Assembly (NCBI GenBank): GCA_018340805.1
Contig: JACMZG010001908.1
Coordinates: 43,770,130 to 43,834,129, forward strand
Reading direction: 5' to 3'
DNA: 64,000 nt
Source of the DNA: Microvelia longipes
Taxonomy: Eukaryota > Arthropoda > Insecta > Hemiptera > Veliidae
The position numbers and the translations under genes are program-made. The notes below the pieces were generated by a model, which had not been told where the DNA came from, did no database searches, and was given only the letters and a program-made list of their open reading frames with translations. Positions 12,690 through 26,300 of the stretch are shown here, piece after piece. Position 1 is the first letter of the stretch. Every line of letters starts with the position of its first letter.

Positions 12690-12733
12690 ATATATATATA
12701 GTTATATATATACATATATATATATATGTATAT

Positions 12734-12811
<78 letters not shown>

Positions 12812-12965
12812 CTAGACACTTTCTTGTAAACACTCTATCTTTCGAACAGATTAATATTTTTTAATCAAACTTGTACAAAAATTATATTGAAAACCAGGTT
12901 CTTGTGGCGTCATTAACCCGGTTTGCTGAGTAAGCAAAATTTTGAAAAAATCGGCAAAGTTCAGG
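12500..12965 (+). mobile_element. Dispersed repeat with internal (TA)n, copy A
   Basis: Order: GCGAATTTCCTTTGGGAATA, GGAATTCGAACCTCGGACCA, (TA)n at 12632-12810, TTTCTAGACACTTTCTTGTA, then GTCATTAACCCGGTTTGCTG. The same order recurs at 13945-14370, and parts recur in both arms of the foldback at 26-30 kb. It has a tRNA B-box-like GGTTCGAATTCC on the minus strand. Confidence 0.75.
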
Positions 12966-13234
12966 GTTAATATTTTTCTCTTCTTTCTCTCTTCTTGGTC
13001 TGTATTTTCCTAAGGAAATGCGCTAAAACCTTAAAAGATAACTGACTAAGCTTAAAGATAAGTAACTAAGCTTTAAACTAGTGCAAATAATAGTGCGTAC
13101 TTCTAATTTTAGACGCATAGTTTTCTACAACTAACTGGATTATGCGCATTTCCTTTGGAAAATACAGACAAAATGAGTTAAGAGCAGTGCTTGACAATTG
13201 AGTAACTACTTAGGTTCTAAAGCATGAACCGGAA

Positions 13235-13480
13235 CCACGCAATGGGCATGGTTCTTGCATAAGCAAGAAATGGGTTGTTTAGCACGGAAACACCCATTCT
13301 AAATAAAATTCGCCCCGACAGCGGACCACCGCGCCGGAATTATTTATTTAGTAGTTGTAAACTTATATAATGTGAGAAACTATAAAAATGATCATTCCAA
13401 CCATTATAGTTGTTAAGCACGGAAACACGCATCCAAAGGAAATTCGCCCGACATGCGGACCACCGCGCCAGAATTATTTT
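13235..13480 (+). repeat. Two copies of a GCACGGAAACACGCAT...GACCACCGCGCC motif
   Basis: About 75-bp motif at 13255-13342 and 13411-13475, with a reverse copy at 14690-14757. It may mark termini of a larger mobile unit. Confidence 0.6.
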
Positions 13481-13944
13481 AAAATTATTATTATGATTTT
13501 TTTAACAAGAAATATAGGAGGAGTATTAATTGCAACATTAATATCATTGTATATATAACATTATGATGAAAAGAAAATAATATCATCGTAAGAACCATCT
13601 CTTAGGTTTGTGGAACTTAAAGTAAATCCATTTAAATGCTATTGTGAAAATTGTCAAGGTAGGGTTAGGTCAGGTAGAAGAAAGTAGTTGATGTGATGAA
13701 CATCTAAAGACAAAGATGGATATATAGCGAAATTGGTTGTCTCTTTCTATTATCCAAAGTTAAACATGTTGCTACCTGAGAGCGACACTGTACAGAAGAA
13801 AATTTTCTAGAAATGTGAGGGTGGGGTAGAACTAGCCTTACCAAAATCTCCCATATAGGTGGGGCCTCTGGTTCTAAGTACTCCGTGGTCCTACCTCTAG
13901 TAGTGACACCGTCAACGTAAAAAAATCGGATCGAAATACCCCCT

Positions 13945-14063
13945 TTTAGCGAATTTCCTTTGGAAATTTGCCTAATGCGATAGGCGTCATGGCGGAATTC
14001 GAACCTCGGACCACGACACAAATCCGTTTCAGAGGTCCCTAATGACGAAAACATACGTTTCGC

Positions 14064-14126
<63 letters not shown>

Positions 14127-14370
14127 ATATATAATATATATATATAATATATATATATTTATATATGTGTGTGTGTGTATTTCTAGACACTTTCTTGTAA
14201 ACACTCTATCTTTCGAACGGATTAATATTTTTTAACTAAACTTGGTACAAAAATCAACCTTTGGGAGGACACGAACCCTATTGAAAACCAGGTTTTTGTG
14301 ACGTCATTAACCCGGTTTGCTGAGTCAGCGAAATTTTCAAAAAATCGGCAAAATTCAGGGTTAATATTTT
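13945..14370 (+). mobile_element. Dispersed repeat with internal (TA)n, copy B
   Basis: Same block order as 12500-12965; (TA)n at about 14073-14180. Confidence 0.75.
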
Positions 14371-14759
14371 TTGCCGCGAAAAAGGTCTATAATTATGTTT
14401 TTTGAGATGCTGAATCAAATGAAACCGGTCCGAAGTCGATACGACCTCTCTAAGTGACCAAAAAGTCCAAAAAACCATTGTAAATTACCAAAAAACCAAA
14501 ATTTAGGTCGATAAAAAATAAATTTTGAGTAGGGTGTCGTTTTCAATGTTTTTTGGGCCTCTGAGTTGAATGCCAGTGGTCCGGAGTCAATACGACCACT
14601 CAAACTCAGGGTACCTGGGTTCACATCCTAGTAGGGACAATAATTTTGTTATTGTTTTTTTTACCTAATACAAGTTTACAACTAGAAAATAATTCTGGCG
14701 CGGTGGTCCGCATGTCGGGCGAATTTCCTTTGGATATGCGTGTTTCCGTGCTTTTTACA

Positions 14760-16080
14760 TCATATAAGTTTACAACTATATAACGAGTTAAATACAACGA
14801 GGAAACGTTGTATTTAAACCGGACAAGTGCCGTTCGATTTTGGTACTCCCGCAGAATTAAAAAGTCTGCGAGAGGGGTATGAAAATGTTTTCTGGTATAC
14901 GTGAAATTCCGGTTTGAACATTTTTTTTGTTTTGGAAAATTTTCGAAACCGGATTTCGGTATGAAGGGTTCTAGTTAGAGCTTCCTTTACTATAGAATAC
15001 CCCCACTATATCGGGTGTGGGCTACAAGTTTTATCCGAAGATCTTTTCTCCATCGCCCCCGGGGGCGGCGCTATAGAGTAATGTCATTTTTTGAAATACG
15101 GACTTTTTTTAGTTTTTCGTCCGGAAAGTGGCTTGAAGTTGAGATTTCGAAACAGGCCTTTTTACGGTATATAGTAGACAAATGGGCCTAACGATCCTTT
15201 CCGGTTTTGATTCTTAGCTATGTACGGTCCAGAAAATATTAATGTCTAAAGTCGAAAAATTTTCCAAAATTTCATTTTTTGGTTTTTTTAGTGTCGACTT
15301 GGAATCGGAATATACCCGTTGGATGTAGGCGTTTTAACCGATTTTTTTTAAACCTGTCCGGTGGTTTAGTCGATAGGTTGATACTTTCGGAACGGACTAT
15401 CATAACGCTGGCATTTCCGGTTTTGATATTACCGTGTTCACATCTCATCAAATACATGGGTGTAAAAAAAATTTCGAAATTGGTACGTTCTTTAATGCGG
15501 TTTTGTTGGTACATAGGTTGGTTACAATTTCCTAAAGTTTCACCGTCCTGAAATTTTCCGTTTAGGCGCTATAATAAAATTTCCCGTAAAAAAACGTTCG
15601 AAATTTCAAAAAATCGTAGCTATTGACCTGTTTGAGCTATTTAAACCGGACAACTTGCATTAGTTTCCGTATTTAGTTTAGTTCATGGAAAAAAAAATAC
15701 TTGCCATATGCCACCGGCCACCATCTTGGATTTTAGGTCAAAACTTCGATGGGGTCTATCTCAGCTATTTATTAAGACATTGAAGTATATTTAGTCTCTA
15801 ACGGTATTGACTATTTGCACAACTTTTACTTAAAAAACTTTTTTATACAAGTCATACTTTTGGCTGTAGAGGTCATTGGAGAAATTCCATAATTCATTTC
15901 ACTTTTGGCAGTCTGTAAATCGTTACAGGTACAAGATAGAGATTTTGTTAACATTGTAAAAAGTTACCTTACTTAATAAGCTCTCCAACGATACCAATAT
16001 CGTTAGGGTCTATGAGTTAGGGTCAATAATATAAATGATATAAGTTGGACAGAAATACCATTTTTCGTCAAAAATGGCAT
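14760..16080. other. Unassigned non-coding stretch
   Basis: Less AT-rich than its surroundings, with no long credible frame. The 80-90 codon frames at 15272-15551 overlap on both strands and have no support. Possibly part of a large non-coding repeat. Confidence 0.4.
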
Positions 16081-16225
16081 AGAAAAACAGTTATGATTTT
16101 TTAAATAATACACCTAATACGTCCTTATATTACATGCAATATTAAGCCATACCAATGAGCTTAATATTGCATGTAATATAAGGACGTATTAGGTGTATTA
16201 TTTAAAAAATCATAACTGTTTTTCT
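16081..16225. repeat. Perfect 66-bp hairpin
   Basis: Arms 16081-16146 and 16160-16225 are exact inverted copies with a 13-nt loop (CCATACCAATGAG). Confidence 0.95.
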
Positions 16226-16229
16226 ATTC

Positions 16230-17050
16230 ATAGCTAAGAAATGATATTAGTATCGTTGTTTAGGTAATGAAATGCAGTTTTAGGAAAAAAATAAAAATGG
16301 CGGAAAAAACAATATGGCGGTCGACTAATTTCAGAAAAATGCGTTTTTGAGTACAGTACAAAACCATATAATTGACTATAGTTTCTTAAGTATTTATTTT
16401 AGGTTAGTAGTGTAAATTACAAAAATGTAGAGGCTCAAAATGTGTATAATAAAAATCATTCATTCGCTTTTGAAAAACAAAATTAAGGGGGGTTTAGGAG
16501 GGATTTATTGAATTTTACTGAATTCTTTGATCGCCTATAACTCCTGAACAGAAAGGCTTATCGAAGTGAGACCAGTGGCACATGGCATATTTGCCAAATT
16601 TTCCTGGGTCAAAAATTTTTGGTCGCCGATCGTATTGATATCTGGCATGTATGTCAGGAACCATTAGGCAAATTGAAAGCCGCTTTTAATTTTATTTTAT
16701 CGCCATTTGTCTTCGATGTATGGCGAAAAAATGATTTTTTGGGCAAGATTTGGCAACTTTGAAACGCCATAGCTCCGGCTCTATTTAACTTAGAAACCCC
16801 AAATAAACGGCTTTCGTCCTATTTTTTTAGCCTCTATCAAAATACATTCATTTTTGTTGGGGTCATGCATCATGAATTTTTCCGATTTTTGCCACTGCCA
16901 ATAGTTGAAATTTTATAGGTTTAAAAAAATAAATCGTCGAAATAATTGAAAATTGGAGCCTTTTCTTATAGTTTTTGACCTGCTAAACAAGAATTTGCAA
17001 GAATTAATTCGATATCTCTAACCGTTTATGATTTATAATAGAAATAATAA
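16230..17050. other. Unassigned non-coding stretch
   Basis: No exon or repeat recognised. Confidence 0.4.
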
Positions 17051-17056
17051 TTTCTT

Positions 17057-17397
17057 TATCTTGATAAGAAATTTAAACACAACAGCTTAAAAACTAATTA
17101 TTTAGCTATATATATTTCACCTAACATTGTAGGCATCTTCAGGCATCACTGGTAATTTTTTTTACAAAATTATAGTTGACTATATAATTACACAGACAAA
17201 CAAAATCTTAAAACTGTGATATTAGGTTTAAGATTTTGTTTGTCTGTGTAATTATAGTCAACTATGATTTTGTAAAAAAAATTACCTGTGATGCCTAAAG
17301 ATGCCTACAATGTTAGGTGAAATATATATAGCTAAATAATTAGTTTTTTTGTTATTATAGAAATTTAAGCTGTTGTGTTTAAATTTCTTATCAAGAT
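17057..17397. mobile_element. Palindromic element with hammerhead-like core
   Basis: Arms about 17057-17213 and 17224-17397 are near-complete inverted copies around a short loop. The minus strand carries CTGAAGA, a short CCTA/TAGG stem, then GAAA near 17145-17118. The similar layout at 39107-39397 suggests a shared origin. Confidence 0.7.
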
Positions 17398-18126
17398 GTG
17401 GGATTTCTATAAAATAAATAGTGCTTCAAAAGAGAAATTACTGAATTTCTTTATCTAAAAAAACAATATTTTTCTGTTAATTACCGAATATTTCTCAGTA
17501 TAAACTTAATAAAATAAACATATAATGTCAAGTCTAATGTTTTATATCATGCCAAAATTAAATCTGAAAGAATTATTTCGATACCTATAACCGTTTTCGA
17601 GTTATATGGAAGGGTTATACTCAATAGTACAACTTTCTTAAAAGATTTATTGAATGATATGTACAAAAAAGCGAGCTTCTGGGTGCTCAAAAATCCATTC
17701 CTTGGTAAAGTCTCTGTCATGCATTAAACATAATAACATAATAGTTGTGTTAAAACAATAGTCTTGTACAATGCATGGCATACATATATTATCTCTAAAA
17801 ACCTTATAATTTAGAGCTTTATAAAACCAACCCTAATAGTTATTCTGTAAAGCTTGTAGGAAATCAGGTATACAGGTACCAACCCCAAAAATTTTAACTC
17901 ACTGTACATATAAGGATTAACATTTGCTTAATAAATGACAGATGTACCCAAGGTCTTATCAAGTTACCTTGCCATAAAATGACCTAAGGGGAAACCCAAA
18001 AACCAGGTCATAGTTGAGCCCAAAATATTCTTATTTTGGTAAAAACAAACAAACTTTCTACATATAAAAAAACTATTAAAAGCCAATACAAATTTAGACA
18101 TACATTATAATTATATATTTCAATTT

Positions 18127-19905
18127 AATATTTAATAGTGACAATACTTATAATACTAACATTAAAAGAATCAAAATTTAGGTCCTAGGTAGATAAAATA
18201 GTGTAAAATGTAAAAGATTAAATTAAATCTGAGGTATTTTGAGTAAATTCATACCTATTATCTATATGTCAAACAATAGCTCTTTTACAAAGGAGTGTAC
18301 ACCTCTAGATGTTATCTTAATTATCTACAATAGTTATAATACTAACATGAAAAGTAATAATTGTTAGTTTCTAGGTGGATAAGATAGTGTAAAATGTAAA
18401 AGTTTGAATTGAATCTGGGGTATTTTGAGGAGAAATATACCTTTTATCTATATGTCAAACAATAGCACTCTTACAAAGGAGTGTACACCTCTAGATTTTA
18501 TCTTAATTAGTGACAATAGTTATAACACTAACATTAAAAGTAACAATTGTTAGTTTCTAGGTGGATAAAATAGTGTAAAATGTAAAAGTTTGAATTGAAT
18601 CTGGGGTATTTTGAGTATAAATATACCTTTTATCTATATGTCAAACAATAGCTCTCTTACAAAGGAGTGTACACCTCTAGATTTTATCTTAATTAGTGAC
18701 AATAGTTATAATACTAACATTAAAAGTAACAATTATTAGTTTCTAGGTGGATAAAATAGTGTAAAATGTAAAAGTTTAAATTGAATCTGGGGTATTTTGA
18801 GTATAAATATACCTTTTATCTATATGTCAAACAATAGCTCTCTTACAAAGGAGTGTACACCTCTAGATTTTATCTTAATTAGTGACAATAGTTATAATAC
18901 TAACATTAAAAGTAACAATTATTAGTTTCTAGGTGGATAAGATAGTGTAAAATGTAAAAGTTTGAATTGAATCTCGGGTATGTGGAATATATACAGTATA
19001 TACATACCTGTTATCTATATGTCAAACAATAGCTCTCTTACAAAGGAGTGTACACCTCTAGATTTTATCGTAATTAGTGACAATTGTTATAATACTAACA
19101 TTAAAAGTAACAATTATTAGTTTCTAGGTGGATAAGATAGTGTAAAATGTAAAAGTTTGAATTGAACCTGGGGTATTTTGAGTATAAATATACCTTTTAT
19201 CTATATGTCAAACAATAGCTCTCTTACAAAGGAGTGTACACCTCTAGATGTTATCTTAATTATTTACAATAAATATAATACTAACATTAAAAGTAACAAT
19301 TATTAGTTTCTAGGTGGATAAGATAGTGTAAAATGTAAAAGTTTGAATTGAATCTGGGGTATTTTGAGTATAAATATACCTTTTATCTATATGTCAAACA
19401 ATAGCTCTTTTACAAAGGAGTGTACACCTCTAGATTTTATCTTAATTAGTGACAATAGTTATAATACTAACATTTAAAGTAATAATTATTAGTTTCTAGG
19501 TGGATAAGATAGTGTAAAATGTAAAAGTTTGAATTGAATCTGGGGTATTTTGAGGAGAAATATACCTTTATCTATATGTCAAACAATAGCTCTCTTACAA
19601 AGGAGTGTACACCTCTAAATTTTATCTTAATTAGTGACAATAGTTATAATACTAACATTAAAAGTAATAATTATTAGTTTCTAGGTGGATAAGATAGTGT
19701 AAAATGTAAAAGTTTGAATTGAATCTGGGGTATTTTGAGGAGAAATATACCTTTTATCTATATGTCAAACAATAGCTCTCTTACAAAGGAGTGTACACCT
19801 CTAAATTTTATCTTAATTAGTGACAATAGTTATAATACTAACATTAAAAGTAATAATTTTTAGTTTCTAGGTGGATAAGATAGTGTAAAATGTGAAAGTT
19901 TGAAT
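18127..19905 (+). repeat. 186-bp satellite array, about 9.5 copies
   Basis: The landmark GGAGTGTACACCTCTA recurs at 18292, 18478, 18664, 18850, 19045, 19231, 19417, 19602 and 19788, a spacing of 186 bp with one 195- and one 185-bp step. Units are over 90% alike by eye. The array ends about 440 bp before the OCIAD1 start codon. Confidence 0.95.
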
Positions 19906-20342
19906 TGAAATTGGGCCGCTTGAAAGGATTTTGGGTTAGCCAAGAAAAATATATCTTTGATAGTTTATTTTTATGTTATTAATTTTTTTTACAATAATAT
20001 ATGGTATAATTGTGATATATACTAAGTTTGAGGGTTCTATCTGAGGTCTAAGAGGCGAATTCGTGACGTTTTATTTGAGAATACTAATCCGGATGTACAT
20101 AAATACTAATCCTACACTTCAGGTAGACGAGTTTTTATGTGACTGAACCTGGGTTTTTTGGTAAAAATGAAAATGTACTCGATTTAAATCTAAAGGGACC
20201 CTTCGTGGATTTTTCATATGCAATTTTTTAATTTATTACAGCATTTGGTTTTATTTTAATGTTTTAAAATCTTTTTTAGTTTGTTAATCTTCTATAAAAA
20301 TTTAAGCTAGTTTTAATTCGCGTGTTTTGTTCCGCGATCATC
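19906..20342 (+). promoter_or_regulatory. Likely OCIAD1 promoter and 5' UTR region
   Basis: Inferred by position between the satellite and the start codon; no TATA or Inr element can be assigned with confidence. An upstream non-coding exon is possible. Confidence 0.35.
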
Positions 20343-20375
20343 ATGAATCAAAATTCTGATCCATACCCTCCTACT
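20343..20375 (+). CDS. OCIAD1: OCIAD1 coding exon 1 (start)
   Basis: Begins with ATG and encodes [11 protein letters not shown], then GTAAGC. It ends in phase 0. The start is chosen because it is the first ATG joining in frame to the OCIA-domain exon. About 30 bp of slightly GC-richer sequence precedes it (CGCGTG, CCGCGATC), the probable 5' UTR. Confidence 0.75.
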
Positions 20376-23300
20376 GTAAGCTTTATTTGTTTATAATTTT
20401 CCATATAATCTGAGTTAAATAAAGATAAATAACACTAGATGTAAAATATCTTAGGATTAATTTATTATTGGTTTGGAATTTTTTATGATCTCAATTATAC
20501 TTTTTATAGTATGACACACGATTAAAAGCAGTTGACAGGAGTCACTTGTTAGCTGTGACAAATCGGGCTGATGGTCTCTTTATTTTTATAAGTTCTTCTA
20601 GTAAAACTGAAGAACCTCCCTTTCCTCTGGCGTTCAGTTAAGGATAGCACACATACTTTAGACAAAGCGGTGTTTATTTAATGAAATGTAGTGTTTGTGA
20701 CGCATTGTACATCGGCCAATCAGGAAGAAAAATTAGGCGAGAGGGCATTATAGCACCTGAAGGGACCGGATAGTCTCTTTTACGAACATATAAAAGAAAA
20801 AGGCCATGAGAATAACAACACTCATGAAATAGCTTTGCTGCCTGAAGTTATAAAGGGTCCGAAACTTACGTTTTGGGGACTCCCAAACAGGGAGTCCGAA
20901 TGACTCCCTGTTTGGGCCCTTATTGCATAACGCCAGAGGAGTTAAAGGTTCTTTAAATTTACTTGAAGAATTTATAAAAATGGAGAGACTTGGGTGTTTT
21001 ATTAAAACTATACACTTCACTTGTGGTTCTCATTTTCCTGATTGATTTTATTTTTTGGAAAAATAGTATATAAGCCTACTATAATACTGCCTATATAATT
21101 TCCTATATATATGCCTACTATAATACCACCTATATAATTGCCTACTATAATAGTGCCTATATATATGCCTACTATAATACTGCCTATATATATGCCTACT
21201 ATAATACTGCCTATATAATTGAATTAGAAGTTCTTTATAAAAGTAAATTTATGCTTACTTTTTATTAAATATTATAAAGTTTCTCAAAATTTTCAGCCAT
21301 TTAAGTTTTCTAATGAGGAACTAAGAGTCCTGCAAGAATGCAACTCTGAGTCGTTCTTCTACAGATGCTTACCACTTAGTGCCATATTGGGACTAGGCAC
21401 ACATCTAGGTGTTAAAAATGGTATGTTTGTGCATGATATTAATGATTTTTTTAAATTGTAATTATTTTATGATAGCAGTGCCACTTAGTTGAAATTAACT
21501 AATTTGCACAGAGTTGAAAATAAAGAAGAACTAAAAATTTAAAAGTATGTGATGAGGTGTACACCGCCTAATATTTATATATGTTTATGTTGTGAAATTA
21601 TAATTTAATTTAAATCTTAATCTAGATGTTAGTTTTAATTTAGTTGGTTAAACTGGTGTGTCTGCACGTGTGAGTAAGTGTGTGTGTAAGCGGCCTATCA
21701 AGATTTAATAAGAGTACTTTGGTGTGTCATTTTATGGTCAAATATAAGTTTAAAAGTTAATGAACAGTGTTAAGTGTTACCATTTTTTGCTTATTTACAA
21801 CACTTACATTACAAATTAATGAAGGGTTTTCTCATTATATAAAATCTTTTTTGAAGATGTTTATAAATTTATATCAATTTTTTGTTATCTCGATTCAAAG
21901 AGATAGTTGTAAGGTTGGCAATGGCGGGAAAACGGAAGGGTAATCAAACATTTTTTTTATCATGGGATTCACATGGGAGCCGATAAAAATTCTTCTTTTA
22001 TTTCTTTTTTGTTAGTTAATTTGTGATGATTGAGTAAAAAATTAATAGAACGACCATCGTTGCTACAAAAAATTTCCAGTATTTCATATATAAATACTTC
22101 GATTATTCCAGGATTTTAAATATAGGATCAGGCTCTTATCACTACTGACTTTGATTTGTCCGATTTAACCCAGAAATAATAAAACTAAACGGATAATTTA
22201 AACAAACCGTTTAAAAAAAGAGTGAATTTAGTGAGTTATTTATTATTTTTGTGAGTAAATAAAATTGATTAACAATTAATAAAACAAAAATCCGTTATAG
22301 TAAAAGTTAACTTGTTATCAGTTAATTTATACATCTGTTACAACTAATTTAAACAATATAATGCAATAAAAAGGTAATTTTGTGTGTTTATGCAAACTAA
22401 AATTATTTAAAAGTAACATTAATTAACAATAAATAAAATAAAACACCATATTGTGATTTTCACTTTCTTATCACTCAATTTAAATACTTGTGACAACCCC
22501 TTAAAACCCTATTTTTCAATGAAATAGTGATTCTACTGAATTCAAACGCCCTAAAATCAATTAAATTAAAGCACTTTGAGAAAAAAATTAAAAAAATAAT
22601 CATCACAAATAAGAAAAACTAAAAAACTCCCATAAGGACTTTAACAACGATCACCTTTTGTTATCAATTTCTTATCAGTGATGGTGGCGCTGCTACGGAC
22701 TTTGAATTGCGAATAGCTTTGTTATTTATGCTAAGTTACTTGTGGATATCAAGGGTACTGTTATAATCATATCATCTCTCTGTCTAGCCAACTTTATGCC
22801 TTTAGTTGAGCAAATTGGTATCAGCATTGGTTTTAAAGTGTGTCCTATTAGTCCAAGAGCCAGGCCTAAAATATGTGACTTATTTTGTACTACTTCAAAC
22901 AAAATTTTTCATAAAATATACCTTATGTTTTGAAGGAAAATCATAGTCTGCCTGTCCAGAGTGGAGCCCTTCATATGAATGCGCTCGCTCAAATTATTAG
23001 AAAATTGCACAAATTCTAATTTTCTTGCAATAAGTGGTTCCCTGTAGGTCGTGTTCAAAATATGAAGAAAACATTTTTGAAAGTTGATAAAATTTACTAT
23101 TAGACGAGTGTTTTTGTGTCAAAATCGTATAACTACAACTTAAGTTTTGACATTTGTTAAATGGCCAAAAAATTCAAAAGAAGCCAATTTTGTTAAAAAT
23201 AAGTTACCGACTTTGCATACATTTTCACAATTTTTTTTGTTTTTGAGAAAGCCATAAACGTTCGTTTATAGCTACAATGTATCGTTGTAGCCATCCGATT

Positions 23301-26300
23301 TTGATAATTAAACACTTGTTTTAAAGAACATGTTATCACCTATAATAATACAACTTTATTTGCAAATAAAAATACATGATTAATACATTTCAACAAATTA
23401 TTTGTTAGTGCATTCTTCTTATTATTATTCTTTGCTACTTATAGTGCAACGCCTCCAGTAAGCAGATTGCTTGAATCTAGAAGCAATTACATTTGTTCAC
23501 CTGTCTTTAGATTTCATTTTATATGTTATTGCCATTTTTTAAGGATACTTCGCACCTACAAGGTATGGTTCTGCTCCAAAAGTTGCTCTTGCAGTAGTAG
23601 TCGGCTATCTGGTTGGAAAGGTGTCGTATCAAGGTAAATGTGCTGAGAAGATCATGGCGTTACCTGATAGTAAGCTTGGTCAGATGCTCAGAGAGAGGAG
23701 GAGAGCTGGCAAATACTCTGAAAGGTATTCTAATTATATTTAGTTAATATTTGTAAATTTTGGTGTGTTCGGTAAGTTATGAATTACTTACATTGGATAA
23801 CAATAATTTTTGTACTTTAGTAATTCATGTATTTGCTGTGTGGCCATATTTTTGTTATAGGTTTGTTAGGTTTGTTTAAGGTTCCGCTTGATAGCAACAC
23901 CGTTATACAATTATAACCTTCTATAAATATATTTTTTTTAATTTCCCAAATTGATCGGCCTCTTAGCTATTGAATGTATTTTACAGTGTCAAAACACTAT
24001 CTGTCCAATGTCATTCAAGAAGGATCAGCCCAAGAATATAAGCCAAAAGCATGTCAATACAATGATTGTTGTGAATTTGGCATATAGCTGTGATTCTACT
24101 CTAATTTTCTACAGCTTCAACTAGAAACAGCACGTGCCCCACTGTCAGACCAGGCTTTCCTGCTCTCAAAACTATAAGGCAAAAACATGTATACATTTAA
24201 TATAAATTACTATTGAGGGTCCTACATTTTGCCTAAACCCAGCTTCATTTAGGGTTAGGGATCTTCTACAAGTACCTGACATTGCACAGGGTCAGAATTA
24301 CAGGCTTATTGTCCCTTCTGAGGGATAACGCTAAAAAAAGATTTCTATCCCTTGCATGAACATCCTAGAGGCCCTAACAAGAATTAACCCGGACTGTCGG
24401 GTGGCACGTCAACGTGCTAAGCATTTCACCACCGAGACCTCATATATCAAACTTTCTTAAGAGATTCTTTATAGAGGTGGTGTAGGCTAAGGAATTGAGG
24501 GCTGGCAAAAAGAGCCCTACTACGTAGCCCATTTGCCTGGCTTTGCCTCCCCATCCTATTACTACTATCTTGTTTTAAATCATTATCACATTATTTTGTT
24601 CAAGTTTGACAATGGATCAACCTGAGCTGACCAAACTGTTTGGTGATTCTCCTCCCACTGATGTCTACTCAGATTCAAGGAGCAATGAGTCAGCACCATC
24701 CTACATGGATGTGGACACGGACCGACCAACACCTGATATTGATGGTGCATATTGGAGTCGACCTGATGGTAATGCATTTGTATTTATCATATTTGTTTTC
24801 AGTTATTTGTATGAATGTCAGCCTTTTTAACTTAATAGGGTACATTCCAATGTATACATACATTAGAATGTATGTAACACCTCTAACCACCTATTAAGTT
24901 CCGTATATCTTTTAACTTCAAATCAGTGCAATAATTATCTGTGTGACCCCAAGATAATAAAGATTATGACAGCATTTTGTTTTTAACATGATGTTATCCT
25001 ATGTTGTCCTATATGATTTCCCATATCCACATCTTGCACGTTCCTGCAAAGCCGGCTCAATGTCATCGAACAATGTAATCCACATTAACATAGAATCAGT
25101 TACAAGTTAATATCAAGATCAAGACGAAATTTTGTAAGTTAAACGTATTAGGAAAGAAACAAAACTGTGCTAAGTTCTAACGAAATTGTCATCACGATGA
25201 ATTTTTGAATTTGAGATGTGCTTTCCAATTAGACCTATTGGTTTATAATTATCTTATATTATTTTTTAATTAGCTTATATTATGTCACAAAATGATAAAT
25301 ATCTTTCATTTATTGTTGCTCAATAAATTTCGTCTTGGTCCCGGAATGAAGGTTACTGTCATAAAGATTTCGAGATGAGCAAAAAATTGATATCGGACTT
25401 TCTCACCTGCCTCTATGTCATTACATTTATTGTTCATAATTATTATTAATTGTAGTTATAGTTTTTCCAGGTAGAAGTTAAATAAATAATTGTATAATTC
25501 AGATAGAGTAAGAAAGAATCCTATAAAATAACAATGTAAAAAAAGACACTGTTTAAAGTAAAAGAAATTATAGAAATCTAGTTAAGAATAGTTAGTTTTG
25601 AATAGAAGAGATAAGATAGGGAGCGATTGAGGAGAATAATGACATAATCATTACAAATATTATTCTTTCATGCTTGTGTACCTTCACTGCAAGGAATACA
25701 CTTAAATTATGGGGTATAATTTTTAAAGATAGTTAAAGGAAGCTATTTTAAGAAAATAGAAGTGGGCAGGACACCAGGTTAGGTAAAAAGATGAAAGATG
25801 GTCAAAAAAGATAATGGAATGGACACCAATGGAAAACAAAAGAAAAAGAGGCAGACCTAAGACTCAGTGGGACAGAGAGATGAGATTATGTTGTGGAGGA
25901 AGCACCTGGAGGAGAGTACCATATGATAGGATAGAGTGGAGGAGGATGGGTTATGTTTACCATAAAGATATATTACTAGAGGGGCCCTATTGGTTGAATT
26001 TTGAAACATCGAAAAAATAACCTGACTCTCTTCGACTATTTATACAAACAAATGAACAGAACAAAATTACAGTAAATTATATAGCATAACGTTTAAAATA
26101 CTAATCAAAACACAAAAAATGTGCAAGAAGCCGAAAACAATTGATTTATTATAACCTTAACTCACTCTTGGAAGTGAGGTTTCAATGACGTTACACAGAG
26201 CCCCTGAGAGCCCCTTCAATGATGTTTCAGACCTCTTAATGTATCGAGATAGGCTATGCCCCCTCTAGTATATATCTCTATGATGTTTACTGTCAAGCTT

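Noticed and set aside
12586..12829. Long open frames rich in Tyr and Ile on both strands
   Set aside because: Produced by (TA)n; the same at 1.8, 11.5, 27.9, 34.0, 51.1, 51.3, 54.4, 56.7, 60.2 and 61.4 kb.
13704..14054. 116-codon minus frame
   Set aside because: Crosses a known repeat block and has no homology or splice support.
15272..15551. Overlapping 80-90 codon frames on both strands
   Set aside because: Mutually antisense, no conserved motif, no splice sites.
18127..19905. CRISPR-like array
   Set aside because: Whole 186-bp units repeat with no unique spacers; eukaryotic satellite.
24614..24830. ATG frame [10 protein letters not shown] as a separate small gene
   Set aside because: It is OCIAD1 exon 4, with an acceptor just upstream and matching phase.
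25814..26020. 68-codon frame as a host gene
   Set aside because: The first part is a retrotransposon tail and the rest is MITE sequence.
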